A stretch of DNA of 64,000 bases from Williamsia soli. GTDB lineage: Bacteria; Actinomycetota; Actinomycetes; Mycobacteriales; Mycobacteriaceae. Location of the stretch: NCBI RefSeq assembly GCF_017377795.1, contig NZ_JAFRDR010000010.1, positions 62,001 to 126,000 on the forward strand, read 5' to 3'. Shown here in pieces: positions 25,573-34,630 of this stretch. The position numbers and the translations under genes are program-made. How positions within the stretch are numbered: the stretch's first letter is position 1; each line of letters opens with the position of its first letter. The notes beneath the pieces are model-generated. The model saw only the letters and a program-made list of their open reading frames with translations, had not been told where the DNA came from and searched no databases.

Positions 25573-27648
25573 TCAGAACACTCGCAGATCGAGCCGCCGC
25601 AACAGTTGCGCATTCAGCGCGACGACAATGGTGGATGCCGACATCAGGATCGCGCCGACGGACATGGGCAGGACGAACCCGACGGGTGCCAGTACCCCCG
25701 CGGCCAGCGGTACCGATATCAGGTTGTAACCCGCTGCCCACCACAGGTTTTGCTTCATCTTTCGGTAGCTCGCCTTGGAAAGTGCGATAACCGAGAGTAC
25801 GGACCGGGGATCGTCGCCGGCAAGGATGACACCGGCAGCGGCGACGGCGACATCGGTCCCCGCACCGATCGCGATACCGACGTCGGCCTGGGCGAGCGCG
25901 GGCGCGTCGTTGACGCCGTCACCGACCATGGCGACCTTTCGTCCTTCCCGTTGCAGCTCCTGGACTTTCGCGGCTTTGTCCTCGGGTCGTACCCCTGCGA
26001 ACACCCGGTCGATTCCGAGGTCGGCGGCGACGGTCTGTGCCACGGCTTCGGCGTCACCGGTGATCATGACGACCTGAATTTGCAAGGCGTGCAGAGCAGC
26101 GACGGCTTCCCGTGACTCCGCTCGCACCTCGTCGGCCAGTCCGAGGGCTCCCACCACCTCACCATCGCGCAGGACGTGCAGGATGATCGCGCCCTCGTGG
26201 CGCCAGGTCTCGGCAACAGTGAGCTCGGCCTGGTGCGCTTCTTCGAGGAGTCTGGGGCCTCCGACCCTCACTTGGTGGCGCTCGACGGTCGCGCTGACCC
26301 CGACTGCAGGTGACGACGTGAATTCCGTTGCGACCGGCACCGTCAGTCCGCGCCGGTTGGCGGCGTTCACGATGGCCCTGGCGAGGGGGTGCTCGCTGTC
26401 GCTCTCGGCGGCCGCAGCAATCGCGAGCACGGTGTCGGTGCTGTATCCCGATGCGGCATCTATGGCGGTGACGGTCGGTTCGCCCTTGGTCAGGGTGCCG
26501 GTCTTGTCGAAGAGCACCGCGTCGACGGTGCGCATCGACTCCAGCGCCAGCCGGTCCTTGATCAGGACACCGCCCCGTGCAGCGCGTTCGGTGGCGATCG
26601 CGACGACGAGCGGAATGGCCAGACCCAGAGCGTGGGGGCAGGCGATGACGAGCACCGTGATCGTGCGGACCACCGCGTCGTCGGGCGATCCGAGCGTGGT
26701 CCAGACGACCGCGGTGATCACCGCAGCGGTCAAGGCGAACCAGAACAGCCAGGCAGCAGCGGTGTCGGCGAGTCGCTGTGCCCTCGACGACGAATTCTGG
26801 GCATCGGTGACCAGACGCCCAATGCCTGCCAACGTCGTGTCGTCCCCGATGGCAGTGACCCGGACTCGGAGTCCGGAGTCGGTGGCCACGGCCCCCGCGA
26901 TCACCGTGTCGCCGACACCACGGCGTACGGTCCGCGATTCGCCGGTGACCATCGACTCGTCCATCTCTGCGGCACCATCGACGATGGTCGCGTCTGCGGG
27001 CACAGCGCCGCCGGGGCGAACGAGCACGATGTCGCCCACGAGCAGTTCCGCCGGCGCGACGACGGTGATCTGCTCACCGTCGACCCGTTCCGCCTGGTCG
27101 GGGAGCAGCGCGGCCAGCGAGTCCAATGCCGACGTGGTCTGGGCGAGCGAACGCATCTCGATCCAGTGCCCCAGCAGCATGATGACGATCAGCAAGGCCA
27201 GTTCCCACCAGAAGTCGAGTCCGTGATCGAGCAGATCCAGGCTCGCGCCCCACGACGCGACGAACGCCACGGTGATGGCCAAGGCGATGAGCAGCATCAT
27301 GCCCGGTGCACGAGAACGTATTTCACCTACCACGCCGACCAAGAAGGGGCGACCGCCCCAGGCGTACATGACAGTGCCGAGCACGGGGGAGACCCAGACG
27401 AGGCCCGGGATATCGGGCAGGTCGTATCCGACGATCATCGCGAACATGTCCGAGAACGCCGTCACCGGTACGGCGAGCACCAGCATGATCCAGAACAGTC
27501 GCCGGAACTGGTTCACATGATCGGCGTGCCCCGCGTGCCCCCCGTGATCGCTCGGGCCTGGGTGATCGTCATGACCCAAGTGGTCGTGCCCGGAGGAACC
27601 TGGGGCGGTCGCATCGTTCATCATGTCGTGCTGGCTGTGCGTGCTCAT
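25573..27648 (-). CDS. Heavy-metal P-type ATPase, CPH (CopB-like) type
   Basis: 691 residues. The N-terminus is His-rich (HDHLGHDDHPGPSDHGGHAG). The membrane metal site reads CPH (VIACPHALGLAIPLV), the P1B-3-type motif, rather than CPC. Phosphorylation motif DKTGTLTKGEPT, ATP site HPLAR, hinge MVGDGVNDAPALAQADVGIA. TGES actuator loop present. Expected to export copper or silver. A CsoR-like operator lies 12 bp before the start. The DUF305 gene upstream is separated by a strong hairpin, so this gene has its own promoter. Confidence 0.93.
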   Translation of the reverse strand: MSTHSQHDMMNDATAPGSSGHDHLGHDDHPGPSDHGGHAGHADHVNQFRRLFWIMLVLAVPVTAFSDMFAMIVGYDLPDIPGLVWVSPVLGTVMYAWGGRPFLVGVVGEIRSRAPGMMLLIALAITVAFVASWGASLDLLDHGLDFWWELALLIVIMLLGHWIEMRSLAQTTSALDSLAALLPDQAERVDGEQITVVAPAELLVGDIVLVRPGGAVPADATIVDGAAEMDESMVTGESRTVRRGVGDTVIAGAVATDSGLRVRVTAIGDDTTLAGIGRLVTDAQNSSSRAQRLADTAAAWLFWFALTAAVITAVVWTTLGSPDDAVVRTITVLVIACPHALGLAIPLVVAIATERAARGGVLIKDRLALESMRTVDAVLFDKTGTLTKGEPTVTAIDAASGYSTDTVLAIAAAAESDSEHPLARAIVNAANRRGLTVPVATEFTSSPAVGVSATVERHQVRVGGPRLLEEAHQAELTVAETWRHEGAIILHVLRDGEVVGALGLADEVRAESREAVAALHALQIQVVMITGDAEAVAQTVAADLGIDRVFAGVRPEDKAAKVQELQREGRKVAMVGDGVNDAPALAQADVGIAIGAGTDVAVAAAGVILAGDDPRSVLSVIALSKASYRKMKQNLWWAAGYNLISVPLAAGVLAPVGFVLPMSVGAILMSASTIVVALNAQLLRRLDLRVF

Positions 27649-27659
27649 GCCATGAACAT

Positions 27660-27676
27660 ATACCCCCTAGGGGTAT
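27660..27676. promoter_or_regulatory. CsoR-like copper operator before the P-type ATPase
   Basis: ATACCCCCTAGGGGTAT: a G/C tract palindrome (CCCCTAGGGG core) flanked by AT, as in known CsoR boxes. It lies directly upstream of the ATPase start (27648, minus strand). Confidence 0.75.
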
Positions 27677-27701
27677 CTGTCGAGAAGGTGTGGAGAACGA
27701 G

Positions 27702-27741
27702 GAGCGGCCAGGAACCGCGCGTCTGCGATTCCTGGCCGCTC
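27702..27741 (-). terminator. Hairpin terminator after the DUF305 gene
   Basis: Perfect 13-bp arms GAGCGGCCAGGAA (27702-27714) and TTCCTGGCCGCTC (27729-27741) with a 14-nt loop, 12 bp past the DUF305 stop. No strong U-tract, but the stem is long. It would separate the DUF305 transcript from the ATPase. Confidence 0.75.
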
Positions 27742-27753
27742 AGTGTTGCCGCG

Positions 27754-28410
27754 TTACTTCTGCAGTGCTCTCATGGTCGCGATTTCGGCCTCCTGGCTGG
27801 TGATGATGTTCTGTGCCATAACCTTTGCCTCCGCGTTGGACCCTGTGGCCACTTCGGTCCTGGCCATCTCGACGGCACCCATGTGGTGGTCGATCATCAT
27901 GGTCAGCCAGGCCTGATCGAACTCCGGGCCAGTTGTCGACTTCAGATCCGCCATGTCCTGGTCGGACATCATTCCGCTCATATCGCTGTGGTCCATACCG
28001 CCCATGTCGCCCATGTCGCCGGTCGCCGATGACGTGGGAGCGGGTTGGCCCCACGCCTGCAGCCATCGTGCCAATTGATCCATCTCCGGGCCCTGGGCGG
28101 TTTCGATCGCTCCGGCCAGGCTGATGATCTCGGGGTTGGTGCTGCGACCGCTGACCAGCCGTGCCATGTCCACAGCCTGGGCGTGATGCGGGTACATGTT
28201 GGTCGCGAACGTGACGTCGGCGGCGTTGAACTCCGTCGCAGCCTGTGCGGGCGTGGATGCTGCGGCCGAACTCGTCATCGAATGACCGGACGCGGACATC
28301 GAATCCATGTCGTGTCCGTCGTCGTCACTGCACCCTGTGATGGCAAGGACGGTAGCGACGGCGAGGGCGGACGCCGCCAACGTGAACTGGGTCGATCGTG
28401 AAGAACGCAT
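27754..28410 (-). CDS. DUF305 lipoprotein
   Basis: 218 residues. Lipoprotein signal with lipobox AITGC (Cys27), then a His/Met/Asp-rich stretch (DGHDMDSMSASGHSM). DUF305 motif MYPHHAQAVDMARLVSG near residue 70 and a second copy-like MMIDHHMGAVEMARTEV near residue 175, separated by a Met/Asp/Gly-rich segment (MGDMGGMDHSDMSGMMSD). Predicted extracytoplasmic metal-binding helper of copper export. GAGGAG precedes the ATG. Confidence 0.9.
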   Translation of the reverse strand: MRSSRSTQFTLAASALAVATVLAITGCSDDDGHDMDSMSASGHSMTSSAAASTPAQAATEFNAADVTFATNMYPHHAQAVDMARLVSGRSTNPEIISLAGAIETAQGPEMDQLARWLQAWGQPAPTSSATGDMGDMGGMDHSDMSGMMSDQDMADLKSTTGPEFDQAWLTMMIDHHMGAVEMARTEVATGSNAEAKVMAQNIITSQEAEIATMRALQK

Positions 28411-28451
28411 GATCTATCTCCTCGAAAAGTGTTGTGAAACTACGACTGTTG

Positions 28452-28471
28452 CGCGGGGCAGACTGCCCGCG
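28452..28471 (-). terminator. Possible hairpin after the DUF6153 gene
   Basis: CGCGGGGCA (28452-28460) pairs with TGCCCGCG (28464-28471), one unpaired G, 3-nt loop. It lies between the DUF6153 stop and the DUF305 start on the minus strand. No U-tract, so termination is uncertain. Confidence 0.4.
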
Positions 28472-28515
28472 TGGCATGACTGAAGCGGCGATTCACCTGG
28501 TCGGGTGATCGCCTG

Positions 28516-28944
28516 TCAGATCCGCAGAATCGACAACTTCTCAAGTGTCGGCCCGGCCCACGGCGGTGCGCGGGACTGATGCCGCCGTACCACTGTGGGC
28601 CTGGACCGGGCGGCGTCGTTCTGATCGCTGTCCGGTGCGAGATGCCGGACCAGCAGCAGTGCCGCCACGACCGTCACCATGGCCATGCACATGCCCATGG
28701 CCATGCCGGAGGTGTGATCGGTTGCCGAAGACATCGTCGCCACGGCAGTCGCGGGAACGGCCGGGTGACTCATCGCGGTCAGTGATGCGTGTGAATGTTC
28801 AGCGACGGTCGGGGCGTCAAGCCCAGGGCCGGCGCCGTGGCGACCGGGAGGGTGGGTCATCGGCAGCGAATGCAGCAGCAGGACGCCGAACACAACGACA
28901 AGCGCTGCACTCGTTTGTGCGATCGGTGCCGATGCCATACTCAT
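28516..28944 (-). CDS. DUF6153-like small membrane protein
   Basis: 142 residues from ATG 28944 (GGAGG adjacent). First hydrophobic segment TSAALVVVFGVLLLHSLPMT, then a His/Met-containing loop (HPPGRHGAGPG, EHSHASL), and a second helix with Met-rich MAMGMCMAMVTVVAALLLV. C-terminal tail is basic. The HxLPM start and Met/His content fit the DUF6153 group seen beside copper genes. Its promoter region carries a CsoR-like operator, supporting a role in copper handling. Confidence 0.7.
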   Translation of the reverse strand: MSMASAPIAQTSAALVVVFGVLLLHSLPMTHPPGRHGAGPGLDAPTVAEHSHASLTAMSHPAVPATAVATMSSATDHTSGMAMGMCMAMVTVVAALLLVRHLAPDSDQNDAARSRPTVVRRHQSRAPPWAGPTLEKLSILRI

Positions 28945-28963
28945 GCCTCCTTCCTCGGCGCAG

Positions 28964-28982
28964 TATACCCCCGGTGGGTATT
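28964..28982. promoter_or_regulatory. CsoR-like copper operator before DUF6153/DUF305
   Basis: TATACCCCCGGTGGGTATT: ATACCC and GGGTAT are exact complements around a 5-nt centre. It lies 20 bp upstream of the DUF6153 start and is the second such box in the island. It is also 120 bp from the NRPS start on the other strand. Confidence 0.72.
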
Positions 28983-29101
28983 GCGCCTGATGTTCTGGTT
29001 CAGATCGCAGTCGCACTGGCAGCATGGGCAACAGTGGAAGCTCATCATTCTCGCCGCTCGCGCGGCGTACGTTGACGACTGTGGCGATAGTGAGGGGGCA
29101 C

Positions 29102-32100
29102 ATGGTCGAGGCGGGCGGCCCGGTAGGCGAGGCCAACATTCGGTCGGTGCCGCTCGGCGCGGCCCAGACCGCCCTGTGGTACGCCCAGCAAGCACTCGGC
29201 GACACCCCGATCGCCATCGCCCAATACATCGACATCGCAGGCTCTCTCGACACTGACGCGCTGCGCGCGGCGACTGAATCGGCAGGTCGCGCGCTGGGCT
29301 CCACGATCAGCCGGATCGCCGTCCGCCATGCGCGGCCGGTATTGGTCCTGGATGCCGATGAGGGGCAGACTCCTTTCGAGGAAGTCGACCTGCGGAGCGC
29401 CGAAGATCCGGTTGCGGCGGCACACGCGACCATGGAGGAGTGGTGCCGCGCTCCTCTGCCACTCGATTCGGACCACCTGATCCGGTCGGCGCTGCTGCGG
29501 GTATCCGATCACCGCTGGTTCTTGTTCTCGCGTGCTCACCACATAGTGCTCGACGGATACGGCGCGTACGTCCTGCTCACCCGTATTGCCCGCAGTTATC
29601 AGGCACGCGTTGCGCAGGAGGCACCTCCGGATACAGAACCGCACCGTGGTCGTACTCCGATCGATTGCCAGCTGGCTCTTACCGAGTACGAGTCGACTTA
29701 TCGTGCGTCACCGCGTTTCGGACGCGATCGCGAGTACTGGGCCGGGGTGCTCGATTCTCTGCCCGCGCCGGTGACGTTGGCCCGCCGATCGGGACCACCC
29801 TCGGTCGACCCCATCCGCGCAACCGGCCCCCTCTCGTCCGAGCTGGCGATTGCATTGTCCAGTGCCGCTGAGCGCCCGCTCCACAACAGGACCGCGATCG
29901 TCGTGGCCGCCTTGAGCCTGTACCTGGCCCGGGCATCAGGCCGGTCGGTGGTGGCGATGATGATGCCGGTCGCAGCGCGGGTGACCGGCACCCAACGGCG
30001 CAGCGCGGGTACGGTGTCGAATCTGGTTCCGCTGGTTGTCGATGTTCGGGACTCGATGACGCTGTCGGATCTGGTGGCTGCGGTCTCCAGCGCAGTCACA
30101 GGTGCGCTCCGGCATCAAACGTATCGCTACGAACAGATGCTGCGTGACCGCGGCGCTGTCAACACCGGAATGACGTATGTGGGCCCGGTTCTCAACATCT
30201 TTCCTGATCAAGACCTGGTAGATCTCGGTGAACAGGTCACCGCCGCGTACCACGTGCTGACCACCGGTCCGGTCTCGGACCTGAACGTGAACATCTACCC
30301 CAGCGGTGACGGGGGTTCGGAGACAATCGATATCGAGGCAAACCCGCTCTGCCACGATCCGTCGTCGGTGGTACAACACCGTGAAAACCTGATCGCGTTG
30401 CTCGGGCAGATGTGCGCCTCACCGGCAGACACACCGATCGGGAGAATCGGGGTCGCGGTGGACAATCATCGTGACGGAGCTGCGCCGCCTCCCTTCCGAT
30501 CATTGTCCGAACTACTTGCCACGCATCGCCAGTCGACCCGGCCCGCGGTGGTCGATGCGGATACGGTCATGAGTCACTTCGATCTCGCGAACGCGGTCGA
30601 TTCGTTGGCGAACACGCTGCGGGCGCGCGGCATCGGATGGGAGGACCGAGTCGCCGTCATGCTCCCTCGGAGCATCGCCGAAGTCATCGCCTTTCACGCG
30701 GTGGCCGCGGTCGGGGCCTGCTACGTGCCCATCGATCCCCGCTATCCGCGTGTGCGCCGGGAACTCGTGCTGATGGAGAGCGCAGCGGCCGTCATGCTCT
30801 GCAGCAGTACCACCCGTCTGGACAACCTTTCGGAGATCCGAACACTTCAGCTCGGACCAGGCGGAGAACACGATCTGCGCGTGGGTGGGCCGGCTCGCGC
30901 GGGCACACCGTCTCCGCATCGCGCGGCGTATCTCATCTTCACCTCCGGCTCCACCGGCACACCCAAAGGTGTTGTCGTCACCGACACCGGGCTCAGTGCG
31001 CTCGCGGCAGAAATCTGTCAAAGCTACGCCTTGTCACCGAATTCGGTGGTCGCACATATTGCTTCACCGGCGTTTGACACCGCTGTGGTCGAAGTGCTCT
31101 CTGCAGCGATCTCCGGGGCCGCCATGGTCATCGTTCCGGACACCATCGTCGGCGGCCCCGATCTGGCGAAGCATCTCACCGATCACGGGGTCTCCCATGT
31201 GCTGATCACCCCCGGGGTTCTCGCGACCCTCGATCCGGCCGAGATCCCCACGGTGACTCACATCGTCGTCGGCGGCGATGTCTGCCCTCCGGAGGTGATC
31301 GCGCGATTCGCCCAACGCGCCACTGTGCGTTGTGCCTACGGCCCCACCGAGACCACGTGCAGCGTGACAATGACCGATCCGTTGGTGCCTGAGGCGATGT
31401 CGGCTCTGCCGTTGCCGATCGGACATCCGATGGCCGGTGTACGGGTCCAGATCCTGGATCGAGATCTGCGTCCGGTACCACCGGCAATGGGAGGTGACCT
31501 CTACGTGAGCGGGCCCGCTGTGGCGCGTGGGTATCTCGACCGGCCCGGACTCACCGCCGCGAACTTTGTTGCCGACCCCACCGGTAGGGGCGGCGCACGT
31601 ATGTACCGGACCGGTGATCGAGCCGCATGGCGGGCGGACGGGTCGTTGGACTTTCTCGGGCGAACCGACCACCAGGTCAAGATCAGAGGCAATCGCGTCG
31701 AACCTGCCGAGATCGATGCCGTTCTGCGTGCCCAGGCAGGGGTGAAGGCCGCGATCACGGTTGCCGTGCAGCATCGTCGGTCAACCGCGCTTGCCTCGTA
31801 TGTCGTGGCGACGCTGCCGGCGCCAACCCGTAATGCCCTGCGCGAGAGCGTGGACGCCGAATTACCGGCGTACATGGTCCCCACGTCGATCACGTTCGTC
31901 GAGGAGATCCCATTGACGCCGGCGGGCAAGGTCGATCGGACGGCGCTTCCGGCCCCGTCGTACCTTGCATCCACTCCGTTCCGGCCTGCCGATGACGACG
32001 GAGAACGACGTGTTGTCGCCGCTTTCGAAGACGCCACCGGTGCAGCTGTCGTCGGCGCTGACGATGACTTCTTCGAACTCGGTGGGGATTCGTTGTCGGC

Positions 32101-33493
32101 GACCGGACTTGTCGCTCAACTGAACTCCGATACCGGGGCCTCACTGACCGTGCGGGACGTGTTCGAGTGCCGGACCCCGGCAGCGATGGCACTTCGGCTG
32201 GGTGCGCCCTCAGTAGAGGTGTCAACTCTGCGGAGCGAAGAACACCCCGGCCCGCACGTGCTCGCACCGCCACAGCGCAACGTCGACCTCAACGGTCCGG
32301 TCGCCGGCGCCCTGATCCCGTTCACCGTCCAGATTGCCGCGGAACTCGACCTTTGGGTGCTGAATCGGGCCGCGTTCACGGTCATCTGCCGTCACGCAAT
32401 GTTGCGGAGTCGCTACGTCGACGGTGGGGTGGTCATCGACGGGGCCGACAGTACGGACATCGTTGTGCCCCTCACCGACCCGGATTCCGCAGTGGCCGAA
32501 TTCCTCGATGTGGCAATCGATCCTGCGGTCGACCATCCGATACGACTCGGTATGTGTGTGTCGGCGGGAACGACCACGATCGCGGTGTCGGCACATCATC
32601 TTTTCGTCGACGGCTGGTCCCTTGGCATCATCGCCCGAGATCTGGCGGCTGCGTACTCCGAATCGATTGCGCATCCCGAACCGCCGCATCGTGACTCCGG
32701 CGCCGTCAACTATCTCGACTACACGAGTTGGGCCAACCGTCGCCTCGGCGACGTCGCCGACCCTGACTCGCTGCACCACAAACAGGTGGAGTTCTGGAGG
32801 TCGGAGTTGGCGTCGATATCGGGCCCCTTCCCGATGCCGAGTGACCGGCGCAGGCCTGCCACCTGGGACCCTGACGGCGCCCGCGTCCGCATCTGGTTCG
32901 ACGACCTGTGGCCGTCCATTCGTTCGGTCGCCGCCGTTCACGCGGTATCGACCACGACGGTGCTCCGGGCGTCGCTGGCCCGAATGCTGTGTCGGCGTGC
33001 GGGGGCCGACGTCGTGGCCGTAGGTGCACTGACATCCGGGCGCATCGACAAGCGACTCGATGATGTTGTCGGCATGTTCGTCAACACCGTTCCGGTCGTG
33101 TGCCCGGCAGACCACGGTGATGTCAGCGCACACCTTGCGATGGTCGGATCGGCCGAGATGCGTGCGATGTCGAATGCCGATGTCCCGTTCGTCGACGTGG
33201 CCCGCGAGATGTGGCCGACGAACTCGGCGCATCCTCTGTTTCAGGTGATGCTGACTGTGGAGAGCGGTACACCGACAACCACATTGGTTGACAGGGCGAT
33301 CCGCGGCGGACTGGTTGTCACCCCTCGGCCGCCGGCCATCGCGAAATGCGACATGCACGTAGCCGTCACCGAAGGTGAGGACGGCTACGTCGACGTCCTC
33401 TACCCGGTGACGATGTGGGAGGAGTCCACTCTGATCTCGATGGTGCACAGCTGGTTCGGCGATATGCATCGCTACCCGGGCGCAGTCGTGTGA
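29102..33493 (+). CDS. Non-ribosomal peptide synthetase, C-A-PCP-C
   Basis: 1463 residues from ATG 29102 (GAGGGGG 3 nt upstream; the frame is open further 5'). Domains: condensation with HHIVLDG at residues 146-152; adenylation with LIFTSGSTGTPKG near 611, FDTAVVEV, AYGPTETT, YRTGDRAAWRADGSLDFLGR and KIRGNRVEPAEID; carrier protein with GGDSL (phosphopantetheine Ser near 997); a second condensation domain with HHLFVDG near 1165. No thioesterase, reductase or epimerase. By eye the A-domain specificity positions read D, T, V, L, V, G, A, C, S, for which I recall no certain substrate. It is a single-gene locus between the copper island and lsr2; no MbtH or transporter nearby. Confidence 0.93.
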   Translation: MVEAGGPVGEANIRSVPLGAAQTALWYAQQALGDTPIAIAQYIDIAGSLDTDALRAATESAGRALGSTISRIAVRHARPVLVLDADEGQTPFEEVDLRSAEDPVAAAHATMEEWCRAPLPLDSDHLIRSALLRVSDHRWFLFSRAHHIVLDGYGAYVLLTRIARSYQARVAQEAPPDTEPHRGRTPIDCQLALTEYESTYRASPRFGRDREYWAGVLDSLPAPVTLARRSGPPSVDPIRATGPLSSELAIALSSAAERPLHNRTAIVVAALSLYLARASGRSVVAMMMPVAARVTGTQRRSAGTVSNLVPLVVDVRDSMTLSDLVAAVSSAVTGALRHQTYRYEQMLRDRGAVNTGMTYVGPVLNIFPDQDLVDLGEQVTAAYHVLTTGPVSDLNVNIYPSGDGGSETIDIEANPLCHDPSSVVQHRENLIALLGQMCASPADTPIGRIGVAVDNHRDGAAPPPFRSLSELLATHRQSTRPAVVDADTVMSHFDLANAVDSLANTLRARGIGWEDRVAVMLPRSIAEVIAFHAVAAVGACYVPIDPRYPRVRRELVLMESAAAVMLCSSTTRLDNLSEIRTLQLGPGGEHDLRVGGPARAGTPSPHRAAYLIFTSGSTGTPKGVVVTDTGLSALAAEICQSYALSPNSVVAHIASPAFDTAVVEVLSAAISGAAMVIVPDTIVGGPDLAKHLTDHGVSHVLITPGVLATLDPAEIPTVTHIVVGGDVCPPEVIARFAQRATVRCAYGPTETTCSVTMTDPLVPEAMSALPLPIGHPMAGVRVQILDRDLRPVPPAMGGDLYVSGPAVARGYLDRPGLTAANFVADPTGRGGARMYRTGDRAAWRADGSLDFLGRTDHQVKIRGNRVEPAEIDAVLRAQAGVKAAITVAVQHRRSTALASYVVATLPAPTRNALRESVDAELPAYMVPTSITFVEEIPLTPAGKVDRTALPAPSYLASTPFRPADDDGERRVVAAFEDATGAAVVGADDDFFELGGDSLSATGLVAQLNSDTGASLTVRDVFECRTPAAMALRLGAPSVEVSTLRSEEHPGPHVLAPPQRNVDLNGPVAGALIPFTVQIAAELDLWVLNRAAFTVICRHAMLRSRYVDGGVVIDGADSTDIVVPLTDPDSAVAEFLDVAIDPAVDHPIRLGMCVSAGTTTIAVSAHHLFVDGWSLGIIARDLAAAYSESIAHPEPPHRDSGAVNYLDYTSWANRRLGDVADPDSLHHKQVEFWRSELASISGPFPMPSDRRRPATWDPDGARVRIWFDDLWPSIRSVAAVHAVSTTTVLRASLARMLCRRAGADVVAVGALTSGRIDKRLDDVVGMFVNTVPVVCPADHGDVSAHLAMVGSAEMRAMSNADVPFVDVAREMWPTNSAHPLFQVMLTVESGTPTTTLVDRAIRGGLVVTPRPPAIAKCDMHVAVTEGEDGYVDVLYPVTMWEESTLISMVHSWFGDMHRYPGAVV

Positions 33494-33573
33494 GTCACCC
33501 GATCACGATCACCGGCTGCAGGTCGTGCTGAGACCAGGGCTGTGGCCGGGTCGGGCTGCGCTGCCCACACAAA

Positions 33574-33619
33574 AGCCGGCCGGTCCCACTCTCTGGTCAG
33601 AGAATCGAACCGGCCGGCT
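33574..33619. terminator. Bidirectional terminator between NRPS and lsr2
   Basis: Perfect 11-bp arms AGCCGGCCGGT (33574-33584) and ACCGGCCGGCT (33609-33619), 24-nt loop, with AAA before the left arm (a short U-tract for the minus-strand lsr2 transcript). It lies between two convergent genes. Confidence 0.75.
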
Positions 33620-33656
33620 GATCCCGGCTTCGTCACCCTTGTTTCGGGCGGGTGAG

Positions 33657-34019
33657 TCAGTGCGCGCTGGTGAAGGCTTCGACGATTGCGGCGGGGATCC
33701 GACCGCGGTCGGACACCTCATATCCGTTCTGCTGGGCCCACTCGCGGATCGCTTTGGTATCGGTGGATCCGGCAGCGGCGGCCGGTTTCGATGCGGAACT
33801 GTGTGATGGGGACTTCTTGCGTCCACCAGTACGGCGCGACTTCGCGAGCAAGGTCGAGACGGGCAGGCGGCCGTTCTCGATACGATCGAGATTGGCTGTG
33901 CTGGTCTCGAATTCGTACTCGACGCCCAGCCAGGCCCACTGCACTACATTGACATCGTCTACGTCGAGGGGTTTGCCGTCGATGTCGTCGACGAATTCGA
34001 ATCGAGTAACTGTTGCCAC
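33657..34019 (-). CDS. lsr2: Lsr2, nucleoid-associated xenogeneic silencer
   Basis: 120 residues from GTG 34019; the frame is open upstream but family members begin with this TVTRFEFVDDIDGKP segment. The N-terminal half is the dimerisation/oligomerisation domain (YEFETSTANLDRIENG). A basic, Ala-rich linker follows (RRTGGRKKSPSHSS). The C-terminal domain (TKAIREWAQQNGYEVSDRGR, then IPAAIVEAF) carries the RGR AT-hook-like DNA-binding loop at residues 105-107. Binds AT-rich DNA and silences foreign and virulence-type loci. AAAGGA lies 12 nt before the start. Confidence 0.93.
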   Translation of the reverse strand: MATVTRFEFVDDIDGKPLDVDDVNVVQWAWLGVEYEFETSTANLDRIENGRLPVSTLLAKSRRTGGRKKSPSHSSASKPAAAAGSTDTKAIREWAQQNGYEVSDRGRIPAAIVEAFTSAH

Positions 34020-34630
34020 TTCGGCTGCACGTCCTTTGGGATTAGCGGGTGTCTGGTTCTTTGTCAACAATAGCGGGTCGGGGCGCTGATCTGTACTACG
34101 TTCGGTCGACTCTCCCGGTAACGGCAGAGTGAGTCGCTCGACTGGATATATGTTCGAGAGGGCAATCCACGACACCTCTAAAGCTTCTGAAACAACGCTG
34201 ATTCTCAAAGAGGTTGTGCGGAATCAGTTTACGAGAACGCAGAGTGCACTCGACGTTTACTCATTCCGCAATCAAGATTGTTCCCGATCGTCAAATTGCG
34301 ACATCGTGGGGACTCGGAAGTGACCACGATGCCGAGGTGAGTCGTTGCTCACGCCGTTCTTGCCGCATCGACATGATCGTTGCGCTCATGGTCAGTACCG
34401 GGGAGAGGCCAGGGAGACGCGGGGGAAGAAAGGTGACCGGAATAAGTCGATTACTCATCTTTCACCTTTCGAGATGTAGTTGCTCGAGAACCGGCAGCGA
34501 CACCCCGCTGACGTCGAAGATTCTCACGCGAGGACATTTCTGAAAGAGCTGATGTCGGGGTAGAGCGCCACGGTGGAGACAATTGCTGCCGGATATACGG
34601 CTCACCGCAACGTCGCCAGACGAACTCCTG
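34020..34630. other. 610-bp gene-free region upstream of lsr2
   Basis: No convincing gene on either strand; the open frames are short and lack family features. It is visibly richer in A/T than its neighbours, as expected of an Lsr2-bound promoter. Two inverted repeats are seen: 34218-34233 with 34254-34269 (GCGGAAT ends, 13 of 16 matching) and GAAAGGTGA (34428-34436) with TCACCTTTC (34462-34470). Confidence 0.5.

Noticed and set aside
26389-28032. Long plus-strand reading frame opposite the P-type ATPase and DUF305 gene
   Set aside because: It is antisense to two genes with strong motifs, has very biased composition (Arg, Asp, Gly, His) and no family features.
29024-29101. Earlier start for the NRPS
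   Set aside because: The extra 26 residues are not part of the condensation fold and the ATG at 29102 has a good ribosome site.
34129-34543. Short plus-strand frames upstream of lsr2
   Set aside because: No ribosome sites, no family features, and composition unlike neighbouring genes.
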